Notes under the pieces: generated by a model
Database searches by the model: none
Told to the model about the DNA's origin: nothing
Seen by the model: only the letters and a program-made list of their open reading frames with translations
In this document: in pieces, positions 46,698 through 55,234 of the stretch
Position numbering within the stretch: the stretch's first letter is position 1
Layout of the letters: each line of letters begins with the position of its first letter
Program-made: the position numbers and the translations under genes
Assembly (NCBI RefSeq): GCF_000385565.1
Contig: NC_021169.1
Span: 1,222,571 to 1,286,570, forward strand
Length of the DNA: 64,000 nt
Reading direction: 5' to 3'
Source: Archaeoglobus sulfaticallidus PM70-1
GTDB taxonomy: Archaea > Halobacteriota > Archaeoglobi > Archaeoglobales > Archaeoglobaceae

Positions 46698-47342
46698 TTA
46701 CAACATATCCAGCAATTTCTTCTTCTTTTCCTCAAACTCCTCATCGGTAAGTATACCTGCATCGTGTAATTCTTTCAACTTCTTTAGCTTTTCAAAAACA
46801 TCAGCTTCCTCAGAACTCCTGTAGTTTCTCTCTATTTCTGATTTACGTCTGTTTAGTTCTGCAAGTTTTTCATAAAGGGCTTCAGCCCATTCCTGCGTTT
46901 TGTCTCTTATGAGTCCTTTAATCTGAAATCTTGGAGCGTGTTTGATTCCATTCTCATCCATGTACGGAATAACCAACAGGTTTAGATTTCCTATCTTTGA
47001 AATAAATCCCCCTCCAGCTCCAACTCCTATAGGTATCGGTGAAAAAGGGATTGGGGTTGCCATCCCGCCACCGATTGCTGTTGCATCACCTGAATCTTTC
47101 TCAACAAAAGTAACGTTATCAACCAAAATGCTTTCGAATGGGATGATTATCTTCCATCTTTTGGATTGTCTTAAAGCAGATTTTTCGAACTCTATTCTAT
47201 CGTGAAACAGTCTTAACCAGCCATTAACTCCTGTTTGTGTAGTACCACCAATATCAAAAAATCTACCTGACTTTAGGGGATATTTTAGATGTCCACCAAA
47301 ATAACGGGCAATGTCTTGTTTTAGCGGTTTTTCTTCTTCCAT
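46698..47342 (-). CDS. PH-like domain plus SHOCT domain protein
   Basis: 214 aa from the ATG at 47342. Residues about 10-160 show a beta-rich pleckstrin-like domain (GWLRLFHDRIEFEKSAL, IIIPFESILVDNVTFVE) interrupted by a Gly-rich loop (AIGGGMATPIPFSPIPIGVG). The end is a SHOCT helix pair (KLKELHDAGILTDEEFEEKK), an interaction or oligomer motif. Divergent from the NucS-like gene, with 86 bases between starts. Confidence 0.72.
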   Translation of the reverse strand: MEEEKPLKQDIARYFGGHLKYPLKSGRFFDIGGTTQTGVNGWLRLFHDRIEFEKSALRQSKRWKIIIPFESILVDNVTFVEKDSGDATAIGGGMATPIPFSPIPIGVGAGGGFISKIGNLNLLVIPYMDENGIKHAPRFQIKGLIRDKTQEWAEALYEKLAELNRRKSEIERNYRSSEEADVFEKLKKLKELHDAGILTDEEFEEKKKKLLDML

Positions 47343-47428
47343 AAAACCCACCTGTTGTGTTTGTCTAATTTCAATTACAAATGCAAACATATTTTAAGAA
47401 TTTTGATTCTGTCTCTTATGGTGGTTTG

Positions 47429-48229
47429 ATGGCCACATTAAAGAAAGTTAAATTGAGTAACGAAAAGGAATTACACTCAATAATTGAAAAAGAGCTTGAT
47501 GCACTGGAAGAGGGTTTGGAACTTCTCCAATATGAATTTGCAACATCAAAAGGAATTCCAGATTTCCTTTGTGTGGATAGCGGTGGAAGATTGGTAATTA
47601 TCGAGGTAAAAGTTGGTGAAGATGAGAATATACTGTTTCAGGCCCTGAGGTACTACAGCGAAATAAGCAAAATCAAGTATGTAGTTGCAAACATGTTCCC
47701 AGACAAAAAAATAAAACCAGAACTGGAGCCGAGAATAATTCTAATTTCAGAGAGATTTTCCGACGATTTGAGAAGGTTAGCTACACTTGTAACCCCAGAA
47801 GTGGAACTTTACGAATACGCTGTCCTCCAAGATAAAGATGGAAAAATGGGAATATATTTCCATCAAGTAACCATACCTAAGATTGAAGAGTTGCCCCCAG
47901 CTCCTCCGAGTTTTGATGAGCTTGAGAACTACATTACAGACGAAAAGTTAAGGGAGGCATACAAAATAGCTATAAGCTCTATTGAAAGCATAGCTGATGA
48001 CATAGAGAAGTATCCCACCAGAAGCTATGTTGGATTCAGATTTAGAGGTAGATTAATCGGCTATGTATATCCCCACAGGAAGTCTTTTGATGTTGGAACT
48101 ACAGTATTAGATGAGAATGGCAGAGTAATAGAAGATTCATTCATTAGAGTCGAGGAACCAGAAACCGATATCAGTGACATTCTGGAAAAAATCAGAAGAA
48201 ACTACGAAATATTAAAACAGAGGCGTTAA
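47429..48229 (+). CDS. NucS/DUF91-like PD-(D/E)XK nuclease
   Basis: 266 aa from the ATG at 47429. The nuclease core GIPDFLCVDSGGRLVIIEVK carries Asp45, Glu59 and Lys61, the full PD-(D/E)XK set. The following region (ALRYYSEISKIKYVVANMF, RIILISERFSDDLRR) matches the NucS/EndoMS C-terminal domain. The N-terminal DNA-binding domain of true NucS is absent, and an extra 90 residues follow. It may cut branched or mismatched DNA. Divergent from the SHOCT gene, possibly sharing control. Confidence 0.75.
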   Translation: MATLKKVKLSNEKELHSIIEKELDALEEGLELLQYEFATSKGIPDFLCVDSGGRLVIIEVKVGEDENILFQALRYYSEISKIKYVVANMFPDKKIKPELEPRIILISERFSDDLRRLATLVTPEVELYEYAVLQDKDGKMGIYFHQVTIPKIEELPPAPPSFDELENYITDEKLREAYKIAISSIESIADDIEKYPTRSYVGFRFRGRLIGYVYPHRKSFDVGTTVLDENGRVIEDSFIRVEEPETDISDILEKIRRNYEILKQRR

Positions 48230-48236
48230 TATATTT

Positions 48237-49314
48237 TCACCAGCTGTATTTATCCACAAGCTCACCCTCTGCATTGTAGAGATAAGCTGTGTCGTGGTCG
48301 TTGTTCCAGACTGGTGATTTTCTATTCCAGTGCAGATGCCCATCATAATCTCCTCCAATTCCTGTGTGTACAGTAACCGTTCCCCCAGCATCAAGAGCCA
48401 CGTTCGAGAACGTGTATGTGAAACCAGCTTCATCCCTCAGCCTCCAGCCTTCGAGGTTAATGGAAATGCTTCCTGAGTTTACAATGACAATGTACTCATC
48501 GTTCAGCATGTCTCTGTCGTCAACATCAGGCCCTCCTGCATCGTAGTGGACTTCAACAATCTCAATAGATATTGCTCCAGACGGCGTTGCAGTTGCAAGT
48601 ATGCTCCACAGCCCTCTTCTCTCTCTCTTTGCTTCCTCTTCAAGCTGCAAGTAGTAACTCTCCTTTTTGAACTCTCCCTCAACGTAAACCCTTGCGTATC
48701 CCCCCTCAACGAGCATCGCCGTGAAGTCTGTACCATTTTCTAGGTAAACGTAGGCAAGAAGTCGACCATAGTAGCCAGTGAATCCAGCAGTCTCGTCAAA
48801 TTCTATGTAAACGTATTTTCCTTCAATTATACTCTTGGTAAACTCGTACGCTTTCCACCCCCCATTCTGCGAGATACTCGAGGTCGTCAATCCCATCGTA
48901 CTCTCCTAGCTTGTTTTTCTCAGCACTCTTTTCAGGTGTGTCAACCCCGAGCATTCTCACTCTTCCTCAGCTGCCGTCTGAGAAGATAACATCAATCGTA
49001 TCTCCATCAACAACATTGGCAACTTCAACCTTGTATTTTACTCCAAATTCCAGATTTGCAGTCTTCACTTCTGAAGGGGTCGGAGGAGGAGTCAGAATGA
49101 GAGTCGGGGATGTTTTAGTTGGGGCTGGTGAAGGAGTATAAGGTGTTTTCTGGATTGTTGTAATGGGTTATCTGCCTAGGAGGAGTTGTGATTAAGGTTT
49201 TGGTGTAGGAGTCTGTGTAATCTCTGGGGGAAGAGATTTGGCCCCATGCATTGATTGAACACAGCCAGAAAATAGGATTACAAGAATTGCAATCAGAATA
49301 ATGAGCTTCCTCAT
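48237..49314 (-). pseudogene. Secreted thermonuclease plus lamin-tail lipoprotein, broken copy 2
   Basis: Reading down the minus strand: signal peptide MRKLIILIAILVILFSGCVQ with lipobox Cys, a Thr/Pro linker broken by two stops, EVANVVDGDTIDVIFSDGS followed by an in-frame TGA, RVRMLGVDTPEKSAE, then a frameshift near 48860 into a long intact piece (YEFTKSIIEGKYVYIEFDE, GYYGRLLAYVY, SYYLQLEEEAKRERRGLW). A lamin-tail domain ends the gene (NDHDTAYLYNAEGELVDKYS). Same design as the broken gene at 27938-28900. Confidence 0.85.
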
Positions 49315-49353
49315 AGCTGTTCATTGACATGATTAGATAAAAGATTTGCTAGA

Positions 49354-50181
49354 TTAAATTCCGAGTTTGCCCACTCTAATGTGCAAATTCACTGAGCACA
49401 TTATGTAGAGTGCCTCGTCAATGAGCTTGAGAATGCTGCTTTCATGCTTGTTCTCAAGTTCTTCGATGACATCTTTGTAATTTCCAAGCCAGCTTTTAAG
49501 CCTCTGCATCCATCTTATGTATAATTCAGCATCAACTGAGACTCCTTTTTCCTTCAATCCCAATTGCTCAGCAATAGGATTATCAAGTAGGGGGAAATAA
49601 CTGGGCGAAAACACGTGAAGCAGTTTAACCGTTCCTATTGGCTCGTTGTTTCCTATCCCAGTTGCTTTTAATATCTCATTTACCTTGCCGTAAGTTTCTA
49701 TAACTTTCTCCTCGTATATATCATCGGAAAGCAGGTTCTTACTCCTGAAAAATTCAAATTGCTTTTTTAGCCTTCCAAACTCATTTCCGACATTTTCGAA
49801 ATAATCTATCAGTGAAAAATTAGTTTTCCTACTAAAATAATGCCTGAATCTTTGGAGGTTCCATGTGAAAAAGAAGAATGAAACAGCAAAACCCACATTA
49901 CTCTGTCTTTCACTTATTTTTTCCAGCAGCAGAAGTAGCTGAGCCCCCATCTTCTCCTGCAAGCTGTCTTTAACCCTAAAGGCATCGAAATTGAGATTGC
50001 TTATAAGATTGGCAATTCTCTGCTTTTCAGAATCTTTAACAGTGAATTCTCTCTTCAAAAACCACTCGTCAATCCATTTTCTGGCCAGAGGGTATGCATC
50101 ATATCTACCTTCAAAAATTTCAAACAAATCATGGGATGCGTCAACCCATTTAACAAACTCACTCCTATTGAGCATCCTCAT
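49354..50181 (-). CDS. Unknown helical protein, second gene of a pair
   Basis: 275 aa, mostly helical, with no recognised motif. The segment GIGNNEPIGTVKLLHVFSPS followed by YFPLLDNPIAEQLG resembles a conserved surface seen in proteins that pair with small defence proteins, but I cannot name a family. It overlaps the upstream gene by 17 bases, so the two are translated together. Confidence 0.6.
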   Translation of the reverse strand: MRMLNRSEFVKWVDASHDLFEIFEGRYDAYPLARKWIDEWFLKREFTVKDSEKQRIANLISNLNFDAFRVKDSLQEKMGAQLLLLLEKISERQSNVGFAVSFFFFTWNLQRFRHYFSRKTNFSLIDYFENVGNEFGRLKKQFEFFRSKNLLSDDIYEEKVIETYGKVNEILKATGIGNNEPIGTVKLLHVFSPSYFPLLDNPIAEQLGLKEKGVSVDAELYIRWMQRLKSWLGNYKDVIEELENKHESSILKLIDEALYIMCSVNLHIRVGKLGI

Positions 50182-50683
50182 CCCCCTTGTATCTCAATTC
50201 TTCGAACTGATGAATTATGCTAATCACATATTTCGTGAATCTACTGTGCTGGCATAAATCCGCTCTTTTTACTTTAAAGCTCTTATAATTTTCCCATACT
50301 TCATAAACGAGCTTAAAATCTTTTTTAGGGACGTACTGCGGGCTACCATTGGGGATGAGACATTCAATCATGGAATCGTAATATTTTCTGGCTATAAAGT
50401 CCTCACCTAGGTATCCCGAATAGACTGTCCAGTTTCTGATATGTGTGGGGGTTCCAAGCTTCTCCAGAAGCAGTTTCCAGAATTTCTCGAAAGGAGTGGC
50501 TTTTTTCCGTGTGACTTGTTCAGTCTTGCGTGGGAGGTTTTCAATTATTCCTTTTTCTAACTCTTTTACAGAATCGGTATAGATGTTGATGGTTCCAAAT
50601 TTAAGTTTGATGCGGTACCCAAAACCTGTTCTTTTAATTTTGGCCCCATACCACTCCTCTAATTCGTAAATTTCGTCGGGCAT
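50165..50683 (-). CDS. Unknown alpha/beta protein, first gene of a pair
   Basis: 172 aa. The N-terminal third is beta-rich (YGAKIKRTGFGYRIKLKFGT), followed by basic segments (RKTEQVTRKKATPFEKFWKL) that could contact nucleic acid. No family recognised. Divergent from the transglutaminase-like gene, with 29 bases between starts, so promoters must overlap coding ends. Confidence 0.6.
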   Translation of the reverse strand: MPDEIYELEEWYGAKIKRTGFGYRIKLKFGTINIYTDSVKELEKGIIENLPRKTEQVTRKKATPFEKFWKLLLEKLGTPTHIRNWTVYSGYLGEDFIARKYYDSMIECLIPNGSPQYVPKKDFKLVYEVWENYKSFKVKRADLCQHSRFTKYVISIIHQFEELRYKGDEDAQ

Positions 50684-50712
50684 GTAGGTGTGTATGGAAA
50701 AAGATAAGTATT

Positions 50713-51846
50713 ATGTTTTTCGAAAAATCCATTAGTGTGAATTGGTTTAGAGGAAATTACAAAATAATCTTATTTCTGATTTTAATCGTTGCAGTATTTC
50801 CAGAAATTTACCTCTATCCTGTATTTTTACTTGTTGTAAAGCCGGCCGGGGAAGAAAAGATTAATGAGATTTTACTCTATGTTAATGAAACCAACAACAC
50901 CTTCGAAAAACTTGAAAGAATTGCAAAATGGGAGGTTAGAGATTTCACCAATGCTTACAATAATAATCCCAATTTCGCCATCGACCCATTTTTCAGATAT
51001 CCTATCTATTTTGACGGAAATGTAAAAGTAAGGGCTTTAGCCCCACTTATCCCCGAGTTATCAAACAATCCATACTGGATTGCCTTTTTCAAGGTTGGTG
51101 CTTGTGGTGAACTCGCTTCACTTTTCAGTGAAGTCTCCAAACAAGCAGGATTTGAAACAAGGATTGTTAGAACTGAGGGCGAAGACCACACATGGGTTGA
51201 GCTTAAGATAGATGATGAGTGGATTCATGCAGATCCGACACTGTATTTTATCAACTACCATTACCACCAGAATCTTAGATGGGTTGATAATCCAAGATTT
51301 TACGATTCGAAATGGTTCAACGTTTCGAAAGTTTTTGTTAAAGATACGAATGGGGACGTTACAGAGAAGTATACTGACGTTGGAACCCTTAGAGTTTATC
51401 TCAGCGAACCAGCAGACAGAATAGTTGTTAAGACAATGAAAAAGGAAAAGGAACGGGAAGTTACAACCATTGATGTGAATGCTTCGACAGTCAATATCGA
51501 GCTTGGTGGAAAGAAGTACAACATTACTGCAGAGAAAGATTTGATTCCATGTCTCGTTGTGTTACAGGATACTAAAGAAGTTGAAGTTGTTGAGGGAAAA
51601 CAAACAGCTATAGAACTCTCACCAACAAATCTGGAGATTAAGCCGTTGTTCTATCTTTCAATGCTTTTGTTGGTGGAAATTGCTGTACTTCTGTTCATCT
51701 GGAGGAAGAAGAGAAAAGGAAACTACTGTAAACTTTCCTTAAGTTCCATCAACTTCATCCTCAGCATCGGATTCTTCTCCATTTCCTTCACAATCCCATA
51801 CATCTCTTTAAGCGTGCTCAGCATCTCAGGATTCTCCACAATCTGA
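50713..51846 (+). CDS. Membrane-anchored transglutaminase-like protein
   Basis: 377 aa. One N-terminal membrane helix at about 18-42. The transglutaminase-type triad is complete: Cys131 in GACGELASLF, His159 in GEDHTWVEL and Asp174 in IHADPTLY. A beta domain follows, and a second hydrophobic helix at about 315-332 (FYLSMLLLVEIAVLLFIW). The last 42 codons are antisense to the integrase 3' end, so the native C-terminus probably ended near RKKRKG and was lost when the element carrying the integrase arrived. The enzyme domain faces outside. Confidence 0.75.
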   Translation: MFFEKSISVNWFRGNYKIILFLILIVAVFPEIYLYPVFLLVVKPAGEEKINEILLYVNETNNTFEKLERIAKWEVRDFTNAYNNNPNFAIDPFFRYPIYFDGNVKVRALAPLIPELSNNPYWIAFFKVGACGELASLFSEVSKQAGFETRIVRTEGEDHTWVELKIDDEWIHADPTLYFINYHYHQNLRWVDNPRFYDSKWFNVSKVFVKDTNGDVTEKYTDVGTLRVYLSEPADRIVVKTMKKEKEREVTTIDVNASTVNIELGGKKYNITAEKDLIPCLVVLQDTKEVEVVEGKQTAIELSPTNLEIKPLFYLSMLLLVEIAVLLFIWRKKRKGNYCKLSLSSINFILSIGFFSISFTIPYISLSVLSISGFSTI

Positions 51847-52955
51847 GCGAAAAGTTCGTTCATTATCCTGACTTCTTCCCACAGAGCATTAAACTGCTCC
51901 CTCAACCTCTTGTTCTCAGCCTGCACGTCCTCAAGTATCTTCTTATACGTGTTCAACTTCTCCTCAATCTCACTCACATCTTTCACAGCTGTAGAAATGC
52001 TGAGCTGGGCCTCAACTTCAGCATACATCTGCCTTACCTTCTCAGGCGGAGGAATCAGATACGCTCCATTGTACGGAATTGAGTGGCCCATCATGAAGTC
52101 AACCAGCACAGGATCGAATCCGTTCAGCCTGAGTATGGATGAAAAAGCTGCTCTCAAAGCATGTGGGCGGTATGGATTAAAGTCGACTTTATCCATTTCC
52201 TCTTTCGTTATCAGTCCAGCTTTAATGGCTGTCTCCCTGAGCATGTTCTGAATGTGATGTGGGCTGATTCTCTCTCCCTTTCTCCTCTTCGCCTTATCTT
52301 TTATGAAGAGGGGGGTGTCGTACTTCAGCTCCTCCCCCTTAGCTCTCCTGTCGTTCAGATAAGCCTTCAACACCTCAACGGCATCCCTGCCAACGAATGT
52401 GAAATACTCGACTTCCTCTTTCTCCCTGACAACATGAATCATCATAGGAATTTTTTCTGCTTCAAGCTCATTCTTCACATCTCCATAATTCAGACTGCAG
52501 AGCGTTGAGACATCGAAACCTCCCTGGAATAGAAACAGGATAATCGCTCTATCTCTCAGTGTTGAGGCGTGGTCAACAAGCTTTTTTACAATCTCAGGAG
52601 TTATTACAGCCTTCCTGTTCTCCTTCTTAGGTGCTGCTTTGGGAGTTTTAACGTTGAGCGGAAAACCATTCCACTTGTAAAAGCTCCTGACTGCTGTGAA
52701 GTACAGCGTTGCAGTCTTCTTTGCTACTTTCTTCTCATTTATTAGATAGTTGTAGAATTCCATCAGTCTTGCTTCAGGCTTTCCCCTTTCCCTTCTTGAC
52801 TTCTTCCTGTCCTCTTCTGCCTCATCAAGAAGTTGAGCAGGATTTAATCCACACCATTGACAGAAAAGTGTGAGTCCTGCTCTGTATGTTGGCTTGCTTC
52901 CACCTTTAACATTGTTAAGCCACTTTTCAACTTCTTCGAACTGTTCTAAATCCAT
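51723..52955 (-). CDS. Archaeal tyrosine recombinase (integrase), first Arg missing
   Basis: 410 aa. N-terminal SAM-like core-binding region (KPTYRAGLTLFCQW), then the catalytic domain. RPHALRAAFSSILRL carries the H-x-x-R motif, FMMGHS the later His, and the Tyr follows (about GAYLIP or RQMY). The first catalytic Arg, usually in a GLR motif, is replaced: GGFDVSTLCSLNYGD. A coiled-coil tail (TYKKILEDVQAENKRL) ends it. It probably came with a plasmid or virus and overlaps the 3' end of the transglutaminase-like gene. Confidence 0.82.
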   Translation of the reverse strand: MDLEQFEEVEKWLNNVKGGSKPTYRAGLTLFCQWCGLNPAQLLDEAEEDRKKSRRERGKPEARLMEFYNYLINEKKVAKKTATLYFTAVRSFYKWNGFPLNVKTPKAAPKKENRKAVITPEIVKKLVDHASTLRDRAIILFLFQGGFDVSTLCSLNYGDVKNELEAEKIPMMIHVVREKEEVEYFTFVGRDAVEVLKAYLNDRRAKGEELKYDTPLFIKDKAKRRKGERISPHHIQNMLRETAIKAGLITKEEMDKVDFNPYRPHALRAAFSSILRLNGFDPVLVDFMMGHSIPYNGAYLIPPPEKVRQMYAEVEAQLSISTAVKDVSEIEEKLNTYKKILEDVQAENKRLREQFNALWEEVRIMNELFAQIVENPEMLSTLKEMYGIVKEMEKNPMLRMKLMELKESLQ

Positions 52956-53059
52956 GTCAATTTTTTGACTTTTTTAGCTAAAAAGTTTACTGTAGAATTA
53001 AGCTAAATCAGACTATTTTATGGAGAAATGAAGAAGGAATTTGTTTTTGGTTTGGAGTC

Positions 53060-53270
53060 GTTAGAATTTAGACTGAGGTGGTGGTTTGCTAAGCACCTTA
53101 TTGGTTTTAGGATTTTTCTCCCCTCTTTCTTAGCAGCCCAAATCCATAGCTCGATTGCTACTTTAATCTCCTTCAACGCCTCTTCTTCAGTTTCACCAAA
53201 AGCAGAGCAGCCAAGCAGCTCAGGAACTACAGCAATGTATCCTTCATCCTCCTCACTGTTTGATCGTGTA
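53060..53270 (-). pseudogene. hicB relic
   Basis: The minus strand reads EEDEGYIAVVPELLGCSAFG and EEALKEIKVAIELWIWAAKK, close to the intact HicB at 26529-26771. The start codon region has lost several bases (a TACACGATCAAA block remains). No hicA is found beside it. Confidence 0.75.
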
Positions 53271-53292
53271 CTGATTTGCTGACCTCTTCAAT

Positions 53293-53529
53293 CTATGCCT
53301 TCACTTTAAACCTGCTCGCGTTAAGGATTGTTATGCCTACAAGCTTGTTTTCTCTGAATCTCAGCAGGATACCCTCATCTGTAACTTCCGTATCCGTAGC
53401 TTTCTGAGGTCTTTCAAAGCTTATGTAGAGGACATCAGCTTCCTTATCGTAATCAACATGAAACCTCTTTGCGGGAAAATTCAGAAGCATTGGGATCGCA
53501 TTAACTATCTTTTTCACTTCTTCTGCCAT
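53293..53529 (-). CDS. DUF2283 protein
   Basis: 78 aa. FHVDYDKEADVLYISFERPQ and GILLRFRENKLVGITILNAS are typical of DUF2283, small proteins that act as the antitoxin-like partner of a short toxin-like gene. That partner lies directly upstream (53558-53767), and an EVE gene heads the set. Confidence 0.85.
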   Translation of the reverse strand: MAEEVKKIVNAIPMLLNFPAKRFHVDYDKEADVLYISFERPQKATDTEVTDEGILLRFRENKLVGITILNASRFKVKA

Positions 53530-53557
53530 ACTATTCCTCTCCTCAACATCCTATCTA

Positions 53558-53767
53558 CTAAACTGCAACCAGATATTTGTCATTGATCTTTCTTACTGCC
53601 AGAAATTCATCAGTCCAGCCATTGACTATGAAATCCGGGTCCTCAACAGCAAGCAGAACCTCATCAGACAAACCGGCAAGTTCATCATGGTTTTCGACGA
53701 TATGGAACCATCTCTCCTCAGTTAGCCTTATCGGAACTCCATTTTTAGATACGGCTATTCCTATCAT
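53558..53767 (-). CDS. DUF4258-like small protein paired with DUF2283, shortened
   Basis: 69 aa. [20 protein letters not shown] and [20 protein letters not shown] match the family usually found before DUF2283 genes and thought to be a toxin. It stops after KYLVAV, where relatives continue with another beta hairpin, so the C-terminus has been lost. It starts in an ATGA overlap with the EVE stop. Confidence 0.7.
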   Translation of the reverse strand: MIGIAVSKNGVPIRLTEERWFHIVENHDELAGLSDEVLLAVEDPDFIVNGWTDEFLAVRKINDKYLVAV

Positions 53768-54207
53768 TCTGCCACGCTCATGATTAGCCCGTAGTCTTCT
53801 TCAGGGATTTCTCTCATCGCCTTTCCTATTAGATGACCGGTCCACTTCTGCTTGTTTTTGATGAATTTTAGCTTTGGAATTAGTGGTTTGAACTCAACAG
53901 GCTTATCGAAGATTCTGACTGATTTGAGTTTAATCCTCAGAGGAAAGCTTTCGCTGCCCATTCCTGCAGGGGTTTTGAAGATCTTCTTGCTGTCTCTGAA
54001 AACCTCTGATACTGCTTCATAAACAGCCACAATTCGGGGTTCCACGACCTTATCTTTATCTCTTTCCTGTTTGAGGTAGATCAGAAGTTTGTCTCCGGGT
54101 TTGACCTTTGCAATGGTGTTTTTATGGCGTTCGGGAACTCCCCAGATGTTTTTCTCTTTAATTACATTCCAATTTTCTTCGGTTGTTATGCAGAGCCAGT
54201 ATGTCAT
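53764..54207 (-). CDS. EVE-domain protein (EVE-4)
   Basis: 147 aa: [20 protein letters not shown] at the start and [19 protein letters not shown] at the end. Closest to the broken EVE-1 copy (both carry [20 protein letters not shown]). Its stop overlaps the next gene (ATGA). It leads the operon EVE, DUF4258-like, DUF2283, hicB relic. Confidence 0.9.
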   Translation of the reverse strand: MTYWLCITTEENWNVIKEKNIWGVPERHKNTIAKVKPGDKLLIYLKQERDKDKVVEPRIVAVYEAVSEVFRDSKKIFKTPAGMGSESFPLRIKLKSVRIFDKPVEFKPLIPKLKFIKNKQKWTGHLIGKAMREIPEEDYGLIMSVAE

Positions 54208-54302
54208 AATCCCACCAATCTATACACAACTTTGTGAAAATATTTAAAATAATCCGTAAAAACTCTTGAGCTAACATTACATCACCGCAACTAATTCCTT
54301 TA

Positions 54303-54405
54303 TTTGTTAAAGAATTCTTCCAGCTCATCAATGTCTCTTGCACCGGTGAGTACAACTTTGCCACCTGAAAATATAAGTGCTGTAAGCTTTTTTGTATCTG
54401 TAGAC
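54303..54405 (-). pseudogene. TATA-binding-protein-like fragment
   Basis: About 35 codons reading TKKLTALIFSGGKVVLTGAR, then DIDELEEFFNK and a stop. The pattern matches the conserved strand-turn (LIFSSGK..TGA) repeated in TBP. Upstream DNA is transposase debris, so only the end remains. Too short for certainty. Confidence 0.5.
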
Positions 54406-54419
54406 CACCCCTAGGAACT

Positions 54420-54830
54420 GCTCAGACTAGTATCTCACATTTTTCAGTTTGAACCGCTTGAATCTATTGACATATCCTATTTCTGCTACTATTAAGAAAG
54501 CTGAGTAGTAGCTTATTCTTGGTATTGTTGTGAGTAGCAGAGCATCGTTATCCTGTTTTGCCTTCTCCTTGGATGATTTTATCTATTTTCTTAATCTCTT
54601 CGTTTATCTATAATCGATAGAATGATTTCCAAGAGTTTTCTATCCACTTCTGATATGTCAAGGTTTCAAGGAATTCCCTTCCTTTCTTTGTTTCTTTGTG
54701 AAAGGATTGGGATAACTGATTCTATTTCTTAAAAGGATGGCATGTACTCTGTTCTTTATTCTCGTTCTGCCCTCTATCAAAGCCTTTCTTAATCTGTAGA
54801 TCTCTTAACTCCCTCATCTCTTAAAAAATA
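54420..54830 (-). pseudogene. IS110-family transposase relic
   Basis: The minus strand gives EGRTRIKNRVHAILLRN and ISYPNPFTKK, then YYSALLIVAEIG and VNRFKRFKLKN, matching the middle and C-terminal parts of IS110 transposases. Multiple stops and frame changes. Confidence 0.6.
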
Positions 54831-55234
54831 TAAGCTTCAAAGCTCCTTCCTCCTTCTGAAGCTCATATGGTAAGACATTCCTTAGTATCGACATCAATAG
54901 CTGTCCATACAAAAATCTGTTTATTTTCCAGTTTTATTTGAAAAAATAGTTACTATTCAACGTGAACTATCTCCTTTACCAACCACTCCACCATAATAAG
55001 CCTGCGCACTTTTATCTCAAACTTTGTCATAAACTAGATTCAGCATGTCTTTGAGAAATTTAGTAGTTGATCACCAGTATTGAATCAGTTTTTTCCCCTC
55101 TTTATGAAGTTGGAGCTGAACAGGCAGTGGTTGGGACTGATGAGCGGGGTTGTAGAAGAGATTGTTTAAAACGGCTGTTTGTGAGTTAACCCACTTGAGT
55201 TAAATTAAATGAAATCTCCAATCAGCATTATGTA
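54830..55234 (-). pseudogene. IS6/IS240-like transposase relic and featureless flank
   Basis: FVWTAIDVDTKECLTI and the following stretch recall the first-Asp strand of IS6-type DDE transposases. Only about 50 codons can be traced (54830-54985). The rest to 55234 holds nothing I can support. Confidence 0.45.

Noticed and set aside
53028-53282. 84-residue plus-strand frame
   Set aside because: It is antisense to the hicB relic; the Ser-rich composition is the usual shadow of a HicB gene.
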